A stretch of DNA of 64,000 nt from Microascus cirrosus (lineage: Eukaryota; Ascomycota; Sordariomycetes; Microascales; Microascaceae), in the NCBI GenBank assembly GCA_030271035.1, contig JAMBUN010000113.1, positions 124,001 through 188,000 on the forward strand, read 5' to 3'. Position 1 is the first letter of the stretch. Each line of letters starts with the position of its first letter. The notes beneath the pieces were generated by a model. The model was not told the origin of the DNA and searched no databases. It was given only the letters and a program-made list of their open reading frames with translations. Of the stretch, positions 23,052 through 35,700 are shown in pieces. A program made the translations under genes and the position numbers.

Positions 23052-23825
23052 GCTTGCGGGGCAGGGACCTGTACGATGAGGGCGTTTTCATGATATTTGG
23101 TGTTTATATGCGCGGGCTTATGATGGGGGGTGTCCAACGGGATTGTCATGAATTGCTGGCTGGGGTTGTGTATTAGATGGCGCGGGTGCATGGCGTTAGT
23201 TCGAATTACTATCAAGTTCTGGATATGGTGCTTATCGAATGTTGAGAAGCGCGTGTGCTCGTGTAGGCTACATGTTGTGGGCAGGTAGGCGGGACGATAT
23301 CCAGGGAGAGCCGCCGGCTCTCCGCAGAAGCATGTGAATGTGTTTCCTGGGCAATTGGATCCCGTGGAAGGCGGAATGACGATTGTCTCGGAGATCCGGA
23401 GGACTAAGTCGTGTGTGTGTTCGGATGCGACTGGTAGGTCTCGGATTATGGTTCAAGTTAAGCGTTCATGCGCAAGACAAGGGAAGAGCATGATTTGGGG
23501 GAGGAGGGTGTGCACGAGGAGGGAAGTGTACTTGGTAGGTATCCAACATGGCAGGTGTCCTGGCCTGGCCCCGCCGACGCTGCGGCCTGCCGCTGGCCGA
23601 GAGGTTGAGTTTCCATGGTGGGGCAGTCGCAGTTCCGGGGGAAAGACCCCGCACCCACAGCTTCGCGCAGCTTTCACTGCACCGGCCTGCGTCACACCTC
23701 CCACTCTTTACCCTCCACCCCCCAAGGAAACGCCCAATCGAACTCGGGTCCATTGCCGGAAACCCACTCTGCCCAAATAATCGAACAGAAACAGGAAGCG
23801 ACGCGATTCTAGACTCCCGCCCGCC
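23052..23825. other. Intergenic, LRR scaffold / RIB4
   Basis: About 774 bp, containing the 3' flank of the scaffold gene and the promoter of RIB4. The last ~100 bp before RIB4 are C/A-rich on the plus strand. No further feature is supported. Confidence 0.55.
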
Positions 23826-24531
23826 ATGTCCGCCAAAGGCCCCGCCCCGCTAAAGTACGACGGCTCGCCGCTGCGAGTGGCCATTGTGCACGCGCGCTGG
23901 AACCAGACCATCATCGACCCGCTGGTGCAGGGCGCCAAGGCGAAGCTGCTGGAGTGCGGCGTCGCGGAGGGGAACATCGTCGTGCAGACGGTCCCGGGGT
24001 CGTTTGAGCTGCCGGCCGCCGTGCAAAGGTAATCAATCTCCTTAGCATGCTCCCCTCCCCAAGCCCTACACTCGGCTCCTGTCTCCCTCCCTCCCCTACC
24101 TCTTTCTTCTAGGTTTCTACGTTCTAACACCAGGGCGCCCCAGACTTTTCGCCGCCTCGCAGATCCAAAACACCGGCGCCGGCTCCTCCATCTCCGCCGG
24201 CGACCTCCTCGGTTCCTCCACTTCCGACCTGACCGCGATCCCCACCTCCGCGGGGCCCTTCGACGCCATCATCGCCATCGGCGTGCTGATCAAGGGCGAG
24301 ACCATGCACTTCGAGTACATCGCCGACGCCGTCTCCCACGGCCTCATGCGCGTGCAGCTCGATACGGGCGTGCCCGTCATCTTCGGGGTGCTGACGGTGC
24401 TGAACGACGAGCAGGCGCAGGCGAGGGCGGGGCTGACGCAGGGGGGCCATAACCACGGGGAGGACTGGGGGCTCGCGGCTGTGGAGATGGGGACGAAGAG
24501 GAGGGCGTGGGCGGCGGGGAAAATTGAATAG
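23826..24531 (+). CDS. RIB4: 6,7-dimethyl-8-ribityllumazine synthase
   Basis: Two exons, 23826-24028 and 24144-24531, give 196 residues, normal for the fungal enzyme. The 115 bp intron starts GTAATC; the acceptor at 24142-24143 is chosen because it restores the conserved join AVQ-RLFAASQIQ. The enzyme condenses 5-amino-6-ribitylamino-uracil with 3,4-dihydroxy-2-butanone 4-phosphate, the penultimate step of riboflavin synthesis. Visible family elements are VAIVHARWNQTIID near the N-terminus, VPGSFELPAAVQ, the active-site segment IAIGVLIKGETMHFEYIADAVSHGLM, and FGVLTVLNDEQAQARAG. A C-terminal HNHGEDWGLAAVEMG segment follows. No targeting signal is seen, so it should be cytosolic. Confidence 0.96.
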
Positions 24532-26419
24532 GCCGGGTAGACGAATTGCTACGGTGAATCTACGCGGATTGAGACCTATTGAAGCTCTGAAAGGATTCCG
24601 GAGCCTGTATACGCCAGTAGAGCCTCAGGTTTCGGCGGCACTCTTCGGGGTGATCGCGTTGAGGGCCTGGATTCCATCAGCCCTCCCTTCTCTATTGCTA
24701 TTGCTGCTTAAATGTGACGTAGCTGTCGGTGGATGTAGCTGCGGCTTCAGTCAGTTCCGTCTTCCGATCCGGTCTTGAGCGGCTCTCTTGTACTGACCCT
24801 CGGGCCGCAAAAGCACAAGAGTTCTAGTCGAGCCAAGATCTCTTGCCATATATCGGCGAAGTATCCAGACTTTTAGCACTACTCGAAACGGACAGATCTG
24901 ACGCGTGCTGGCAACTAATCACCCATTGCGAGGATCCACTCTCGAGTGTTACCCCAGGGTGGGGACCTCCCTTCTGCGGGAGTGGCCATCTCAGAAGATA
25001 CCATATCGCTCGGGAGTAAAAGGCTGTCATAATGCAGCAAGCGAGTGCACATCGTGTCGGGAGGGGCCAGAGCCACTTATGTGTGCGTAACCAACCGCAA
25101 CCGACTGAGCACATGGCCCCGTAAAACATTGATTAGGGATATGCCGAGGAGATCGTGCCCGGGACAGATAAAGGACTAAAATACCACAGTTTGTGGTGGG
25201 ATGTCAAGCTCCAACACGCCATGAGAAGGAGGGATCATGAAGCAACTCTACCGTCCCGCAACTCGGAGCAGCTGAAAGAATATGTGAGGATAAGGAAGCC
25301 ACAGTCTATTGAAATTACAGCCCCTACCCCGTACCTGGCAATCTTCTCATTCCTTTACTCTTCATTATTCAACCTACTACTCCACTTGTATTTCTGGGAA
25401 CATCCCACATTAAGTTTAACACTCGAATACCCATACAGCTCGGATACGCACCACAGTTCCAATGTACTATTTCACAGCTCATTAGGACAGGGCTTTGCTT
25501 TCTGTCCAGGATGAAGAAATAAGTCCCTGGATCCTTTTTCTGCCCGTTGGCTAGGTTTTGTAAAATGGAAAAGGGCTCCCTTGGGGAAGGCAGGAAGAAG
25601 CCGCGGAATATAAGGATTTGGTTTGTTCTCTTTCAATATCATCTATATCCAAGGCATTGTTGTACGTATAATAGGACTTGATCACGCCCTAGTCTCAAAT
25701 AATGGGCTCACAAACTGTCAGATACTGTGCAAATGTGGCTAATCCCTTTCTCCCTTGCAGTCTGCAAAGCTAGCACGGCCAGCATAGCCTTGATACTTAC
25801 TGTCTGGGGCAACCACCTTGGAACAAAAATGGCAGAGATCAGTATACCTAGGCTTTTTGAAAGAATGGCGATAAAGACATCCACATCTGCTTCCGAGGGC
25901 CATGGCCTCTGAAGGGTTGGGCAGGCATTCCCACTCAAGACTGGAGTGGTTGGATTGCGACAATGCTCTCTGTGGAGAAAGCACCATTGTGTGTGGCCGA
26001 CAGCATACCTCTTGATATAGACGTGCGTGCCGTAGTGCCAGGCGCGGCAACCATAGTTGATCCAAGATGCCTTTCACGACTATATAGCCTAGTATGATCA
26101 TATGAAACCCCGAGGTCCAAATAGCCAAGACCCCAAAAGACTTTGGGCCAAAAACGCCTGGCCTGTAGGGACGCAGCCACATTCGGCAGGAGGGTAGTCG
26201 GGTGCGGGGAAGCCTAACTGCACTCGCGCGGGGCGTGACGAAAGGGTCCAAATATGCGGGGTCGCCCGGCATCTGCTACCCGCCGCCAGCCGCCTTCATG
26301 TAAGACAATACCTTGATAGTCTTACTCTTTGCTCTCTACTCGTGAAGGGAAACAAAGAAAGGAAGACATCGCAGTTCTACTACAACACAACTACTGTTAC
26401 TGCAGGGTAGAGCCTCACA
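24532..26419. other. 1.9 kb intergenic stretch, RIB4 / dipeptidyl-peptidase
   Basis: The segment contains the 3' flank of RIB4 and the promoter of the peptidase gene. One minus-strand ATG-initiated frame of 177 codons (25739-26272) is discussed as a finding but is not called as a gene. No RNA gene was found. Confidence 0.5.
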
Positions 26420-29222
26420 ATGACTATTCAAGCGGACAAGTTCACGCCGGAAGCGCTCATCTCGGCCCCGCGGCGGGGGCCGGGGCTGCCCAACCCTTCG
26501 GGCACCTCTGTCCTGTACACGGTAAGTTCGGTCTCACGCCTACCAGATCTCATGATACTGCACTGTCCATCTATCATCAGATTCTTCCTTTCGTGAATTG
26601 AGGGATGACTGATACTTGCCCTTAGTCTTCGACGTACTCGTTCGAGACGCACTCCAAGACGGAGCAGATCCGCCTCCTGGACGTCAAATCGGGCGAGACC
26701 TCCGTACTCTCCGAGAACTCCTCGTACCAGGAGCCGATATGGGTGGGGGACCGTGAGCTCATCCTCCTGGACACCAGTGCCCGCGATGAAGACATCACCA
26801 CCCTCTTGTACTGGGACCTCTCCCACGGCAGGTAAGTAGCAGACACACGGCGTCATAAACACCCACATCCTCCTCAGCTCTCAACACACATAGATGCGGC
26901 ATTCAGATGGCACCATAACGCGTATAAGAGCACCCTGACCCGAAAGCCCCAGTGACCTCGAGGTGATCGCCCCCATCGAGGGCAACATCTCCAACCTCAA
27001 AGCCACCCGCCTCTCCCCCACCTCCATCGCCATCGCCTGCACGTCCGAGGCCAACCCGGATGGCACCATGCGCCGCCCCCACAAAGAGACCAAGCCACAT
27101 TCCTCCGCGCGCGTCTACTCCTCTCTATACGTGCGCCACTGGGATGCCTGGAAGACCTCCGCGCGCAACACCATCTGGTACGGCCTCCTCAAGAAGGAGG
27201 GCGGGCGGTATAACCTCCAGGGACCGGGCCTCGTGGACGCCCTGGCGGGGTCGAAGCTGGAATGCCCCATCCCTCCGCTGGGCGGGGCGGGTGACTTCGA
27301 TATTAGTGCCAAGGGGATAGCCTTCGTGGCGAGGGACCCAACGTTGAACCCGGCGTATTATACGAAGAGCGATCTGTACTTCGTTCCGCTCGAGGCCTTT
27401 GACCAGGCCAGACCGCCGGCGCCGAGGGTAGCGAGGACGGAGGGGCTGCAGGGGTACAGCGAGGCGCCGAGGTTCTCACACGACGGGAAGAAGGTGGCTT
27501 TCCTACGCATGCGGGACATTCAGTACGAGGCCGACAAGACGCGGCTCCTTCTCATCCCGGATGTGGACAAGTGGGGTGAGGCGGAGGAATTCTACAAGAC
27601 CGATGACGGCGAGGGCGGCTGGGACCATAGTCCCTCTTCTGTTACTTGGAGTAGTGACGACTCGGAGCTGTACATCACCGCCGAGAAACACGGCAAGAAA
27701 GTCTTGTGGAAACTCCCCTCATCCCCCAAGCACGCAACATGCCCCCCTTCTCCCGTCTATGCAGCCGGCTCCGCCTCCCACGTCGCCCCCCTCTCAACCA
27801 CCTCCCCAACCCTCCTCCTAACCTCATCCTCCCTCATCGAATCCGCCGCCTACTCCCTCCTCGACCCATCCACCGCCTCCACAACCCTCCTCTCCTCCGC
27901 CACCAAAAACGGCAAGTCCTTAGGACTCTCCCCGACCCAAGTCTCCTCCTTCTGGTTTACCGGCGCCGATAACAAACAGGTCCACGCCCTCGTCGTCAAG
28001 CCCTCCTTCCTTGATGAAGGGAAAAAGTACCCGCTTGCGTTTTTGGTGCACGGCGGGCCGCAGGGGGCGTGGAACGAGGCCTGGAACACAAGGTGGAACC
28101 CAGCGGTTTTCGCGGAGCAGGGGTATGTCGTTGTGTTGCCGAACCCGACGGGGAGTACGGGGTACGGGCAGGAGTTTACGGATCGGATCAAGGAGGAGTG
28201 GGGTGGGAGGCCGTATGTTGATCTTGAGAAGTGCTGGGAGCATATCCGGGACAACCTGCCGTTTGTGGATGTTGAGAACGGTGTTGCGCTGGGAGCTTCA
28301 TATGGAGGTTACATGATGAGTATGTCTCCTCTCTCTTTCCCACCCTTCTTTCAGCCCATTAGGAAGGGACGAAAAAGAGACTAACACACCCAGACTGGAT
28401 CCAGGGCCATCCCCTCGGGCGAAAGTTCAAGGCCCTCATCTGCCACGACGGCTCTTTCTCTACGGGAAACCAGTGGTCCACCGAGGAGCTCTTCTTCCCC
28501 ATCCGCGACTTCGGCGGCACCCTCTGGGAGAACCGCGAGGTGTACGACCGGTGGGACCCCTCGCGGTTCACGGCGGAGTGGGCGACGCCCATGCTGGTGA
28601 GTCTTCGTTCCCTCCCCGGGCGTATCCTGCGGTGACGGGGCCCACACGGGCGGTGGTGAGCGTGGAGGTAATAGGAAGGGGCAAAGAGGGGTATATGCGA
28701 AGGGTGAGAAAATGGGGCTTGCTAATGCGAGCGCGTAGGTCATCCACAGCGAGCTGGATTACAGACTTCCCGTCTCGGAGGGTCTCGCTATGTTCAACGT
28801 CCTCCAGGCAAAGGGGATCCCCTCCCGCTTCGTCACCTTCCCGGATGAGAACCACGTAGGTCCCTCCTCTTCTTCCCTCCTTCCTTTCTTCCTCAATATC
28901 CTGACCCCCTATGTCCCCCTTTTCCTATATGCCTCTACCTCTACCCCCTCGTCTTCCATACTCAACCGCCCCCCCTCCCGCAAAAAAAAAAAAAACACAA
29001 AAACGCCGACCCAAAACTCGTCTCGTATGCTGTGTCTCCATCACTCCGCTCCCCTCCCTCAGTTTGATGGGAAACGGGAATGCAAGATCCCCCAAAAAGT
29101 GCTAACAGAAAAAAAAAAACTAGTGGGTCCTGAAGCCGGAGAACTCCCTCGTTTGGCACCGCGAGGTCATCGCCTTTATCAACAAGCACAGCGGCATCAA
29201 ACCCGCCTCTTCAACTTCCTGA
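26420..29222 (+). CDS. Dipeptidyl-peptidase V-like serine peptidase (family S9, cytosolic type)
   Basis: Six exons: 26420-26521, 26626-26831, 26953-28319, 28394-28596, 28739-28855 and 29124-29222, giving 697 residues. All junctions keep phase and conserved sequence. The N-terminal two thirds should form the beta-propeller; the C-terminal alpha/beta-hydrolase domain has AFLVHGGPQGAW and the nucleophile motif GASYGG (Ser552). The other triad residues are Asp633 in VIHSELDYRLPV and His665 in FPDENHWVLKP; the intron between exons 5 and 6 falls directly after the His codon. The protein starts MTIQADKFTPEAL without a signal peptide, unlike secreted DppV antigens, so it is probably an intracellular peptidase removing N-terminal dipeptides or acylated residues. 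The fifth intron is long (268 bp) and carries A-runs. Confidence 0.93.
28982..28995 (+). repeat. Poly(A) run of 14 in intron 5 of the peptidase gene
   Basis: Fourteen consecutive A residues inside the 268 bp intron. A second run of eleven A (29109-29119) lies four bases before the acceptor AG at 29122-29123. Confidence 0.85.
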
Positions 29223-29871
29223 AGATCAGACATGGAATCCCGTTCCACGGTCCCACTGCCGTCGTTTCGGGTTTACAGCGCTGGAAAGTATCCGTAGAAG
29301 TTGTAGACCTTAGCTTATCGTCCTGAATACGTAACTTTCGTCTCCAACATAATCCGTTCATGACGTCCTCGACACGGACTACGATTCTAGAACCACACAC
29401 TGGTCGGAGGAAAGCGCAAAACATCGAGGCTTCCAGGTTCATAAGGAGAGTGATTAGAATTATGCAAAATACATGCTCTATCATGACGCCCGCCCAATAT
29501 CCCGCATCACACACCACAACCCTCGGGTCAAGCGAAAGCATAGCCGGACGCAAGCCATGACCTGCGCTGCGCTCACGGAGCCATATTCTCAGGCTGTAGC
29601 CCAGGCTCAAAACCACGCCGCCTCCGTCCATGCTTCCCCATTTTCCCCAAAGTGTCACCTCCTTTTCTTCGCATCAAGCACATGGGTGTAAAATGTACCC
29701 AACAAATTATATATCCTGAAATTGAAGAATACACCAGATATGACAGGCCGCCCTTCGAGATCGCATCTGTCGTCCCAAGAAAATCAGGGCACCGGCCCAG
29801 GGGCCGTCAAAGCTGACCTTGTCCAGGGGCGCTCCCCGATGGGGATGGGGTATTAAAGACGTGCGAGTCGC
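29223..29871. other. Intergenic, convergent 3' ends
   Basis: About 650 bp between the peptidase gene and the 878-residue protein gene. No coding or RNA feature is evident. Confidence 0.6.
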
Positions 29872-32728
29872 TCACGAAATCAGGGCCGACAGCTCCTTGC
29901 CGAATCCCTTCTTCGACTTCCACAGCGACTTTTTCTTCTCTCTCTTCTCCTTCATTGCCATCCAGCCCTCCTCATCGTCCTCGTCTGACTGGTTGCCACT
30001 GTTGTTGACCGGGGGCGTCGGCGACGGAGCCATTTGGGGCTTCTGTGGGTCGTTCCAGCTGCTCAGTGCTCCTGTCATGGTAGAGGCTCGTTGCATGGGC
30101 TCGGGGCCGCCCGGCACGTGCGAAACTGGGCGGTAGCGGCCAGGGAGTCCGATGTTGCTGCGCTCCGACGGAGCAATAGACGGCGCGTAGCCCTCGCCCT
30201 GGACACGGATCGAGGGCGCATATCCGGGCATGGGCTGGATCCAGGATGCTGAGCTCGGCTGCACCATGCTCATCGTCCTCATGTGCTCGTTCAACTGCGG
30301 ACGCGGCTCCGTTTGGTACTCACTGCCGACGAACGACTGCCTCGAGGGCATATCACCCATTGGCGACCCTCCCATGAATGAATTTGGCCGCGCACCTCCC
30401 GCACCCTGGTTCTGATTCCCAGCCATCATCTGCATGAATTGCATCTGCATCTGCATAAACTGCTGCATCTGCTGCGTCATCTGAATCTGCGCCTGGTCAC
30501 CCGGGGTGAGGGGCGGCGGCTGCTGGAATCCCATTCCGCCAAGGTGCGGCGTTGACGAGTTGCCCATGCCGAACATCATCTGGGGCGGCATCCCAGTCAT
30601 CGGGTCCACACCAACGTTGGAATTTCCGTTCACATTGTGGATGAGCTTCCCATCAGCGAGGTGAGGGGTACCACGCCTCATGGCCCGGGAACGCTCCTCA
30701 CTCGCAATCACTCCAACGAGACCACCAGGAGGCAACGACCCCGGAGGCGGGGGCGGCGCACCACCACTCATTGCAATCGATTCTCGGGCCGGGTTCCTCA
30801 CGAGGCCTGCCCCTACGAAGGGATCTTGAGGAAGGCGCCGAGCAAACGCAGGAAGCTGCGACGACCGAGAGCCAGCTGCTTGCCCGGGATGTTCGCCTAC
30901 CGCAAGTGTGGAGGCCCGGGATGGTTGAGGCGGAGGCGTGGCCCCCATCGACGCGCGAAGGTTCGGGTTCGATCCAACTGTACTGAGACGCGACGGTGCT
31001 CGGTTTTTGGCAGGGAAGCCGTGCGCCGCGAGAATCGCCAGCGGAATTTCCTCGTCTTCGTCGGAACCGTCGGTCGTGTTGCCGCTGCGACCCATAGGCG
31101 CGGGCGTGGTCAAATGTTGCCGAGGCGGCGGCGTAGGAACTGACTCTCCAGTAACCTTCATCATTTGCTGGCGATACACCGCCATATGTGCCTCTTGCTT
31201 CCTCCTCTGCTTCGCCGCCTGCTTCGATTTTTCTACTTCGTCCTCGTCATCTTCGTAGTCGTCGTCCTCGTCATCGTCCTCTTCCTTGGCCGCGACGGCC
31301 TTGTTCTTCGTCTGGGTGGCGGTACGCTCTTTTTCTTGCTTGAATTTCTCGAACTGCGCCGGCGTCATGACCTTGTTCCGGGGAGGGCTCGGTGGCTGAG
31401 CTGCGTATCGCTGGGCCGCCCTGGTTGTCTTGATGAAGGCATTATCAAACATGTTATCGTCTTCTCCACTTTTCAGCTCCGTGTCCTCATTTCTCCTATA
31501 ACGACCACCCTGAGCACCCGGACTGGATGTTTCAAGGGACTTGCTGGCAGCGACTGTTTGCTTCAGGAGACTGGCATGCTCATCCTCCACCGAAGGCCTC
31601 GGGTTTCTCTGGTTATACGACGAAGTATGGGGTGGCGGTACAGGGGATCGCTCGTTATTAAGGAGGCCGTCGTTGGAGTGCTCGCTGTTGATGGAATGAG
31701 GTGAATGAGGTTGATGTTGTTGCTGTTGTTGCGGTTGTGAGGCGGCGTTGTTGGTTTGCGGTGGTACGAGGTGTCCCGCAGATATACGGTTGCTAGTGAG
31801 AGAGCGAGGTGGCATGCCCTTGGGTGCTTCGTCCCGAACGGTCGCCGTGCTGGCACGCTTATCGAAACCCTTGAACATCGTTCCAAAATCACCCAGGTCA
31901 AGGCTGAACTGCTCGTCGTTTAGCTTCGGCGGCGTCGCGGTGCTGGTGGTCGAAGAGGTCATGCCTCGGGCTCTCGGCAAGGGATCGTCGTGAGCAGGAA
32001 CTGGAGGTGGATCCTCATGAGTGGGCACCGGGGGCGCACTCTTCTTAGAGTTGCCAAAGGAGAAGGTACGACCAGCCCGGTTCAAGAAACCACTGGCCTT
32101 GGGGGGCGGGGGAAGCGGGATATCGGAGAACGGCTTTCGGTGGACGCTCGTGTCCTCGGGGTGTTGGTGGTGGTTGAATTCGGCTGGAGGAGCGGCCGAC
32201 GACGGTGCAGTTGAGACAGCACTATGGCGTGAGGATGTATCCGTGGAGGCTGTCTTGGTCGTGTTGGAGGATCCACTTCCCCTGGGTAGAATCGGGTTAG
32301 CGCTCAAGAATAGGCAGGGGTATGATCAAGGGATGTGACCCGCGGTTATCGCATCCCTGCCAGACAGGAAACGAAGAGCAGGAGCGAGGGGTGCTGGGAG
32401 ATTGACGGAGGTCGCAATAGGCGGTGGGTGTAATTTGCTTCAACCGGTGCCAAGGTGACTATCCGGCGCCCCCGGACAACAACAAAAGGAAAATGACGTA
32501 CCGATTTGCGTTTAGATTCGCAAACATGTTCTCCTCCTCGACGGCTAGGTTGTCTACCTGAGAATAGGGCCTGATCGTGGAGACCGGCCGACGCACCCCT
32601 CGTGGGTCGTCAAACGACTTCACTCCAGCTGGGTCCGTCCGTTCGAGGACGCGGAATGAAGGGACGACATCTTCGTCTTCCTTCGGCATAGCGGACTTAC
32701 GCTTGCCGAACGCCGGGAACCTAGGCAT
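29872..32728 (-). CDS. Conserved-looking fungal protein of unknown function, disordered, with Gln/Met-rich segment
   Basis: Two exons on the minus strand, 32502-32728 and 29872-32281, with a 220 bp intron (donor GTACGT, acceptor CCCAG), give 878 residues. The ATG at 32728 begins MPRFPAFGKRKS, a start I associate with an uncharacterised family in filamentous ascomycetes. Other recognisable pieces are PSFRVLERTDPAG, ASGFLNRAGRTFSFG, an LDLGDFGTMFKGFDKRAS element, an acidic block of Glu/Asp with KSKQAAKQRRKQEAHMAVYRQQM, and a Gln/Met-rich stretch (QMQQFMQMQMQFMQMM). The C-terminus ends with a basic segment (EKREKKKSLWKSKKGFGKEL). No enzyme domain, signal peptide or membrane segment is visible. 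The splice is supported by phase and by the conserved join NLNAN-RGSGSSNTTKT. Function is unknown. Confidence 0.82.
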
Positions 32729-35700
32729 GTGTGCGGTTGGCTGTGGCAACAGCCTTGCACTTTATCGTGATAGTACAGGCAAAGGCGCAACTTCGGACGA
32801 GATGCGGTCGAGGGCCTTGGGGTTATGGAGACTCGAACAGATGCCGGAGGGCACTGGATTATGCGGAGGGCAGATAGAGGACACTAGGGCAGATAGAGAG
32901 CACTCGGACGACTGAGAGCCGGTATTCGTTCGGGATATCGAGAGAGGTGATATGCTGTTAACCGGTGGCTGCTGTCTCGAGACGAATGTATTCGTCGCGG
33001 AATTAGTGGAACAGGGATCCCCGTTGTCTTCTTAACAAGGTAAGGGCATAAGACGATTAGAACAGTCCAGCACTATGCGACCAAACAAAAGGTTAGTTCC
33101 ACAAGAGCGAAGATGAGAGAGTGAGTCTTGGCCTCAGCCTGGCGAAGTCGGGTGGTGAGAAAGAGAATCCTAACTAGTCATATCCAAAAATACGACGGAA
33201 GAGGCTGAGCAAGATGACAGACAGATGGGCGCAATAAGGGCATGGGAAGAGGGTGCATGAGGGACCGGTTTCACCCGCCCCGAAGAGCAAAGAGGGAGCA
33301 GGAGGTCCGTCTTAGGCTGTAACAGCATCGACAGGAATCTAGTGCTGGGCCAAAGTGGTTCCATATTATATTGGACACCGGTACGTACCTGGGGGAGACT
33401 TGCAGACAGAATCGCGACAGACCAGGGGAACGAGAGCTGGCAAAAGAAATAAAACACCGATGCACGGAGGAAGAAGCTGAGTCGGTGGCGTCGAAAATTT
33501 GCGCTGAAGGAGTATGCCGGAACAATGCTATGCGAACCCAGAAAATCAAGAAACGTTCAAACAAGAGCGCCGAGCTCTCGATGCGTGGACCAGAAACTGC
33601 GGAGTGAGGCAAGGACCGATTAGGAGGCTCTCATGGAGAGGAGGCCTCAAAGCAAGACAAACAGACGACGGCAGAAAAATGCTAGGAGGTATTCGTTTCA
33701 ATCAACACGAGGAATGCCGGAAGTCGTAACGAATGCCGGGTTTTAAGAGCAAAGAGCGCTAAGAACGGTGAACACAATGGGGAAGGTCCCTTAAATGAGG
33801 ACTGATTATAGCTGGAGGGCGGCTCGGTGATCGAATACACAACAAGAGGTGTACTCAAAACAAAAAGATCGGCCGCAGACGACGAATGAACGGGACGCGA
33901 CGACGGTATGTTCTTCGGGGTCGAAAAGAGCAGTATCCGTCGCTTGCGAGTGGTCGGCGGAGGAAAGAGAGTGTGTGAAAGAGGTGCTGCAGCGATTATG
34001 AGCACGAAAAGGACGAGGGCGAAGGGCGGGGGGCCGATAAAAGAGGGATGAATTCTTGGGGGTGACCTTGTGGTGGGGGGCGTGGGTATGCGTGTGGACT
34101 GGAGTGAGGAAGGAGCGCCGCGCTGTAAAAGCCCAGCCTTCAGGGTTGCCCTGCGGAATTCGGGTCTCAGGGTCAGGGTACAAGCTCAAGCACGGTGGTG
34201 TGGTAGCCCAGGCACAGGCAGGCACGTTTGGCCAAGTCCGTCGTAAATGAGCCATGGAGTGAACGAAAAACACGAGCTTAATACGCATGTGTCGCTGTAC
34301 TTAGGGGTACTTTTCTCCACTCCGGCCGGGGGACCTCGGTGAAGACCCGCCGCCAGGATACTGTCCTGACATCACCCACTGACGCCGGCAGGGATCGCTG
34401 TTCCCGACGTCAGTTTCTATTTTCTTCGCTGACCGTAATGTCGTATTCACCATTCAGATAATGCTTGATTTCGAGCAGGACGCTGAAGGGCCGGCATGGC
34501 TGTCTAGGGTATCGTTACAGTACCTGTAGCTCAACTGGGTCCGTCTGGCAGCCACGCTGCGTATGCTACTTTGGACGGCTTTCTAATTGCAGGTTTTCTC
34601 ACCTGATAGCCTCCCCGTCTGGTAGAGAGAATCATGTATTCTGTTCTTATTGTGATATGACACGGCAAGCTGTCTCGGTATTCGCTTATGAAGCGGCACG
34701 GGAAGATCGTTGTATCTCGCTGTTTTCGTGGCACCGTCCCGCGGTCACGGTTTCTTCACAACCGATGTCAGAACCAGGTTCCAGCAGCATCCTAAACAAT
34801 AAGAAATCAAAAGCAGCCACTTGGTGGACTTAACCTTCCCAAAGCACCAAGCAGCTATGATAGGAGGATCGATTCCACGTGTGCTGCGATGTCGTGAGCA
34901 GCTTGCCTGCTATGTGATCTAGAAGTATCCAATATGTACATGTACAGGTCATCACATCTTGGCTCTCCGCTGCCCTCCGTTGAAAGAGGCAAGACAGCGC
35001 CGTCGAGCGCCTGAATCATGAACCTTACAGTAATCAGGGGCGCGCTGGCGCCGCACAGCCCTTGGTTTTCCTTTCCGGGTTTCCTGGACACTAGCGGGAA
35101 GGGGGAAGAAGCGACTGGGGCCAGGCGCCAACCCAAGCTCTCGTCCATGGCAGGTCTGACCTAGCGTCATAGCAATCAGTGAAGAGACTGCATATTTCCG
35201 CCGAGACTTCCAGGTACATCTTTTTTGGCGGTCTTCTCTTCGGATGCTCTCGTCACTTGGCGGTAGGGGACACCGTGACTATCACGGAGTTGGGGAACAT
35301 AATGGGCGACCACCGAACTCGCAGCGGGTCTCCTAAATACGAGAAAACTCCAGTCATGGCCCCACCCCCGGTCGACAATTGTCAGCCATGGCCCATATTA
35401 GCGCTTCGTACCCAACGTAAATCCTGTGCATTAAAAGGGTCCAGCTCTCCACAGCCTTGAGCTGCACGCCGAGAGGATTCTGCTCCACTGCTCTTGTTAG
35501 TGCCCGAGGCCGTGGTCCCACGAGCAGGCCTCTCCCACTGGCTCTGGCTCCAAGGCCTGAGTGGAATCGGAACGAGGGATTCGACACCTGGCCGGCGGCC
35601 CTCGATATTATTAGCGCCACCCCGCATGCAGGGTGATCAGGGATCAGGTTGGTTCGCCATGGGGAACGAGGCGCCATGATCAACATAGCCTTGTTTCGTC

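Noticed and set aside
34510..34610. tRNA-like start (TGTAGCTCAACTGGG)
   Set aside because: No matching TpsiC arm or acceptor stem pairing could be found downstream.
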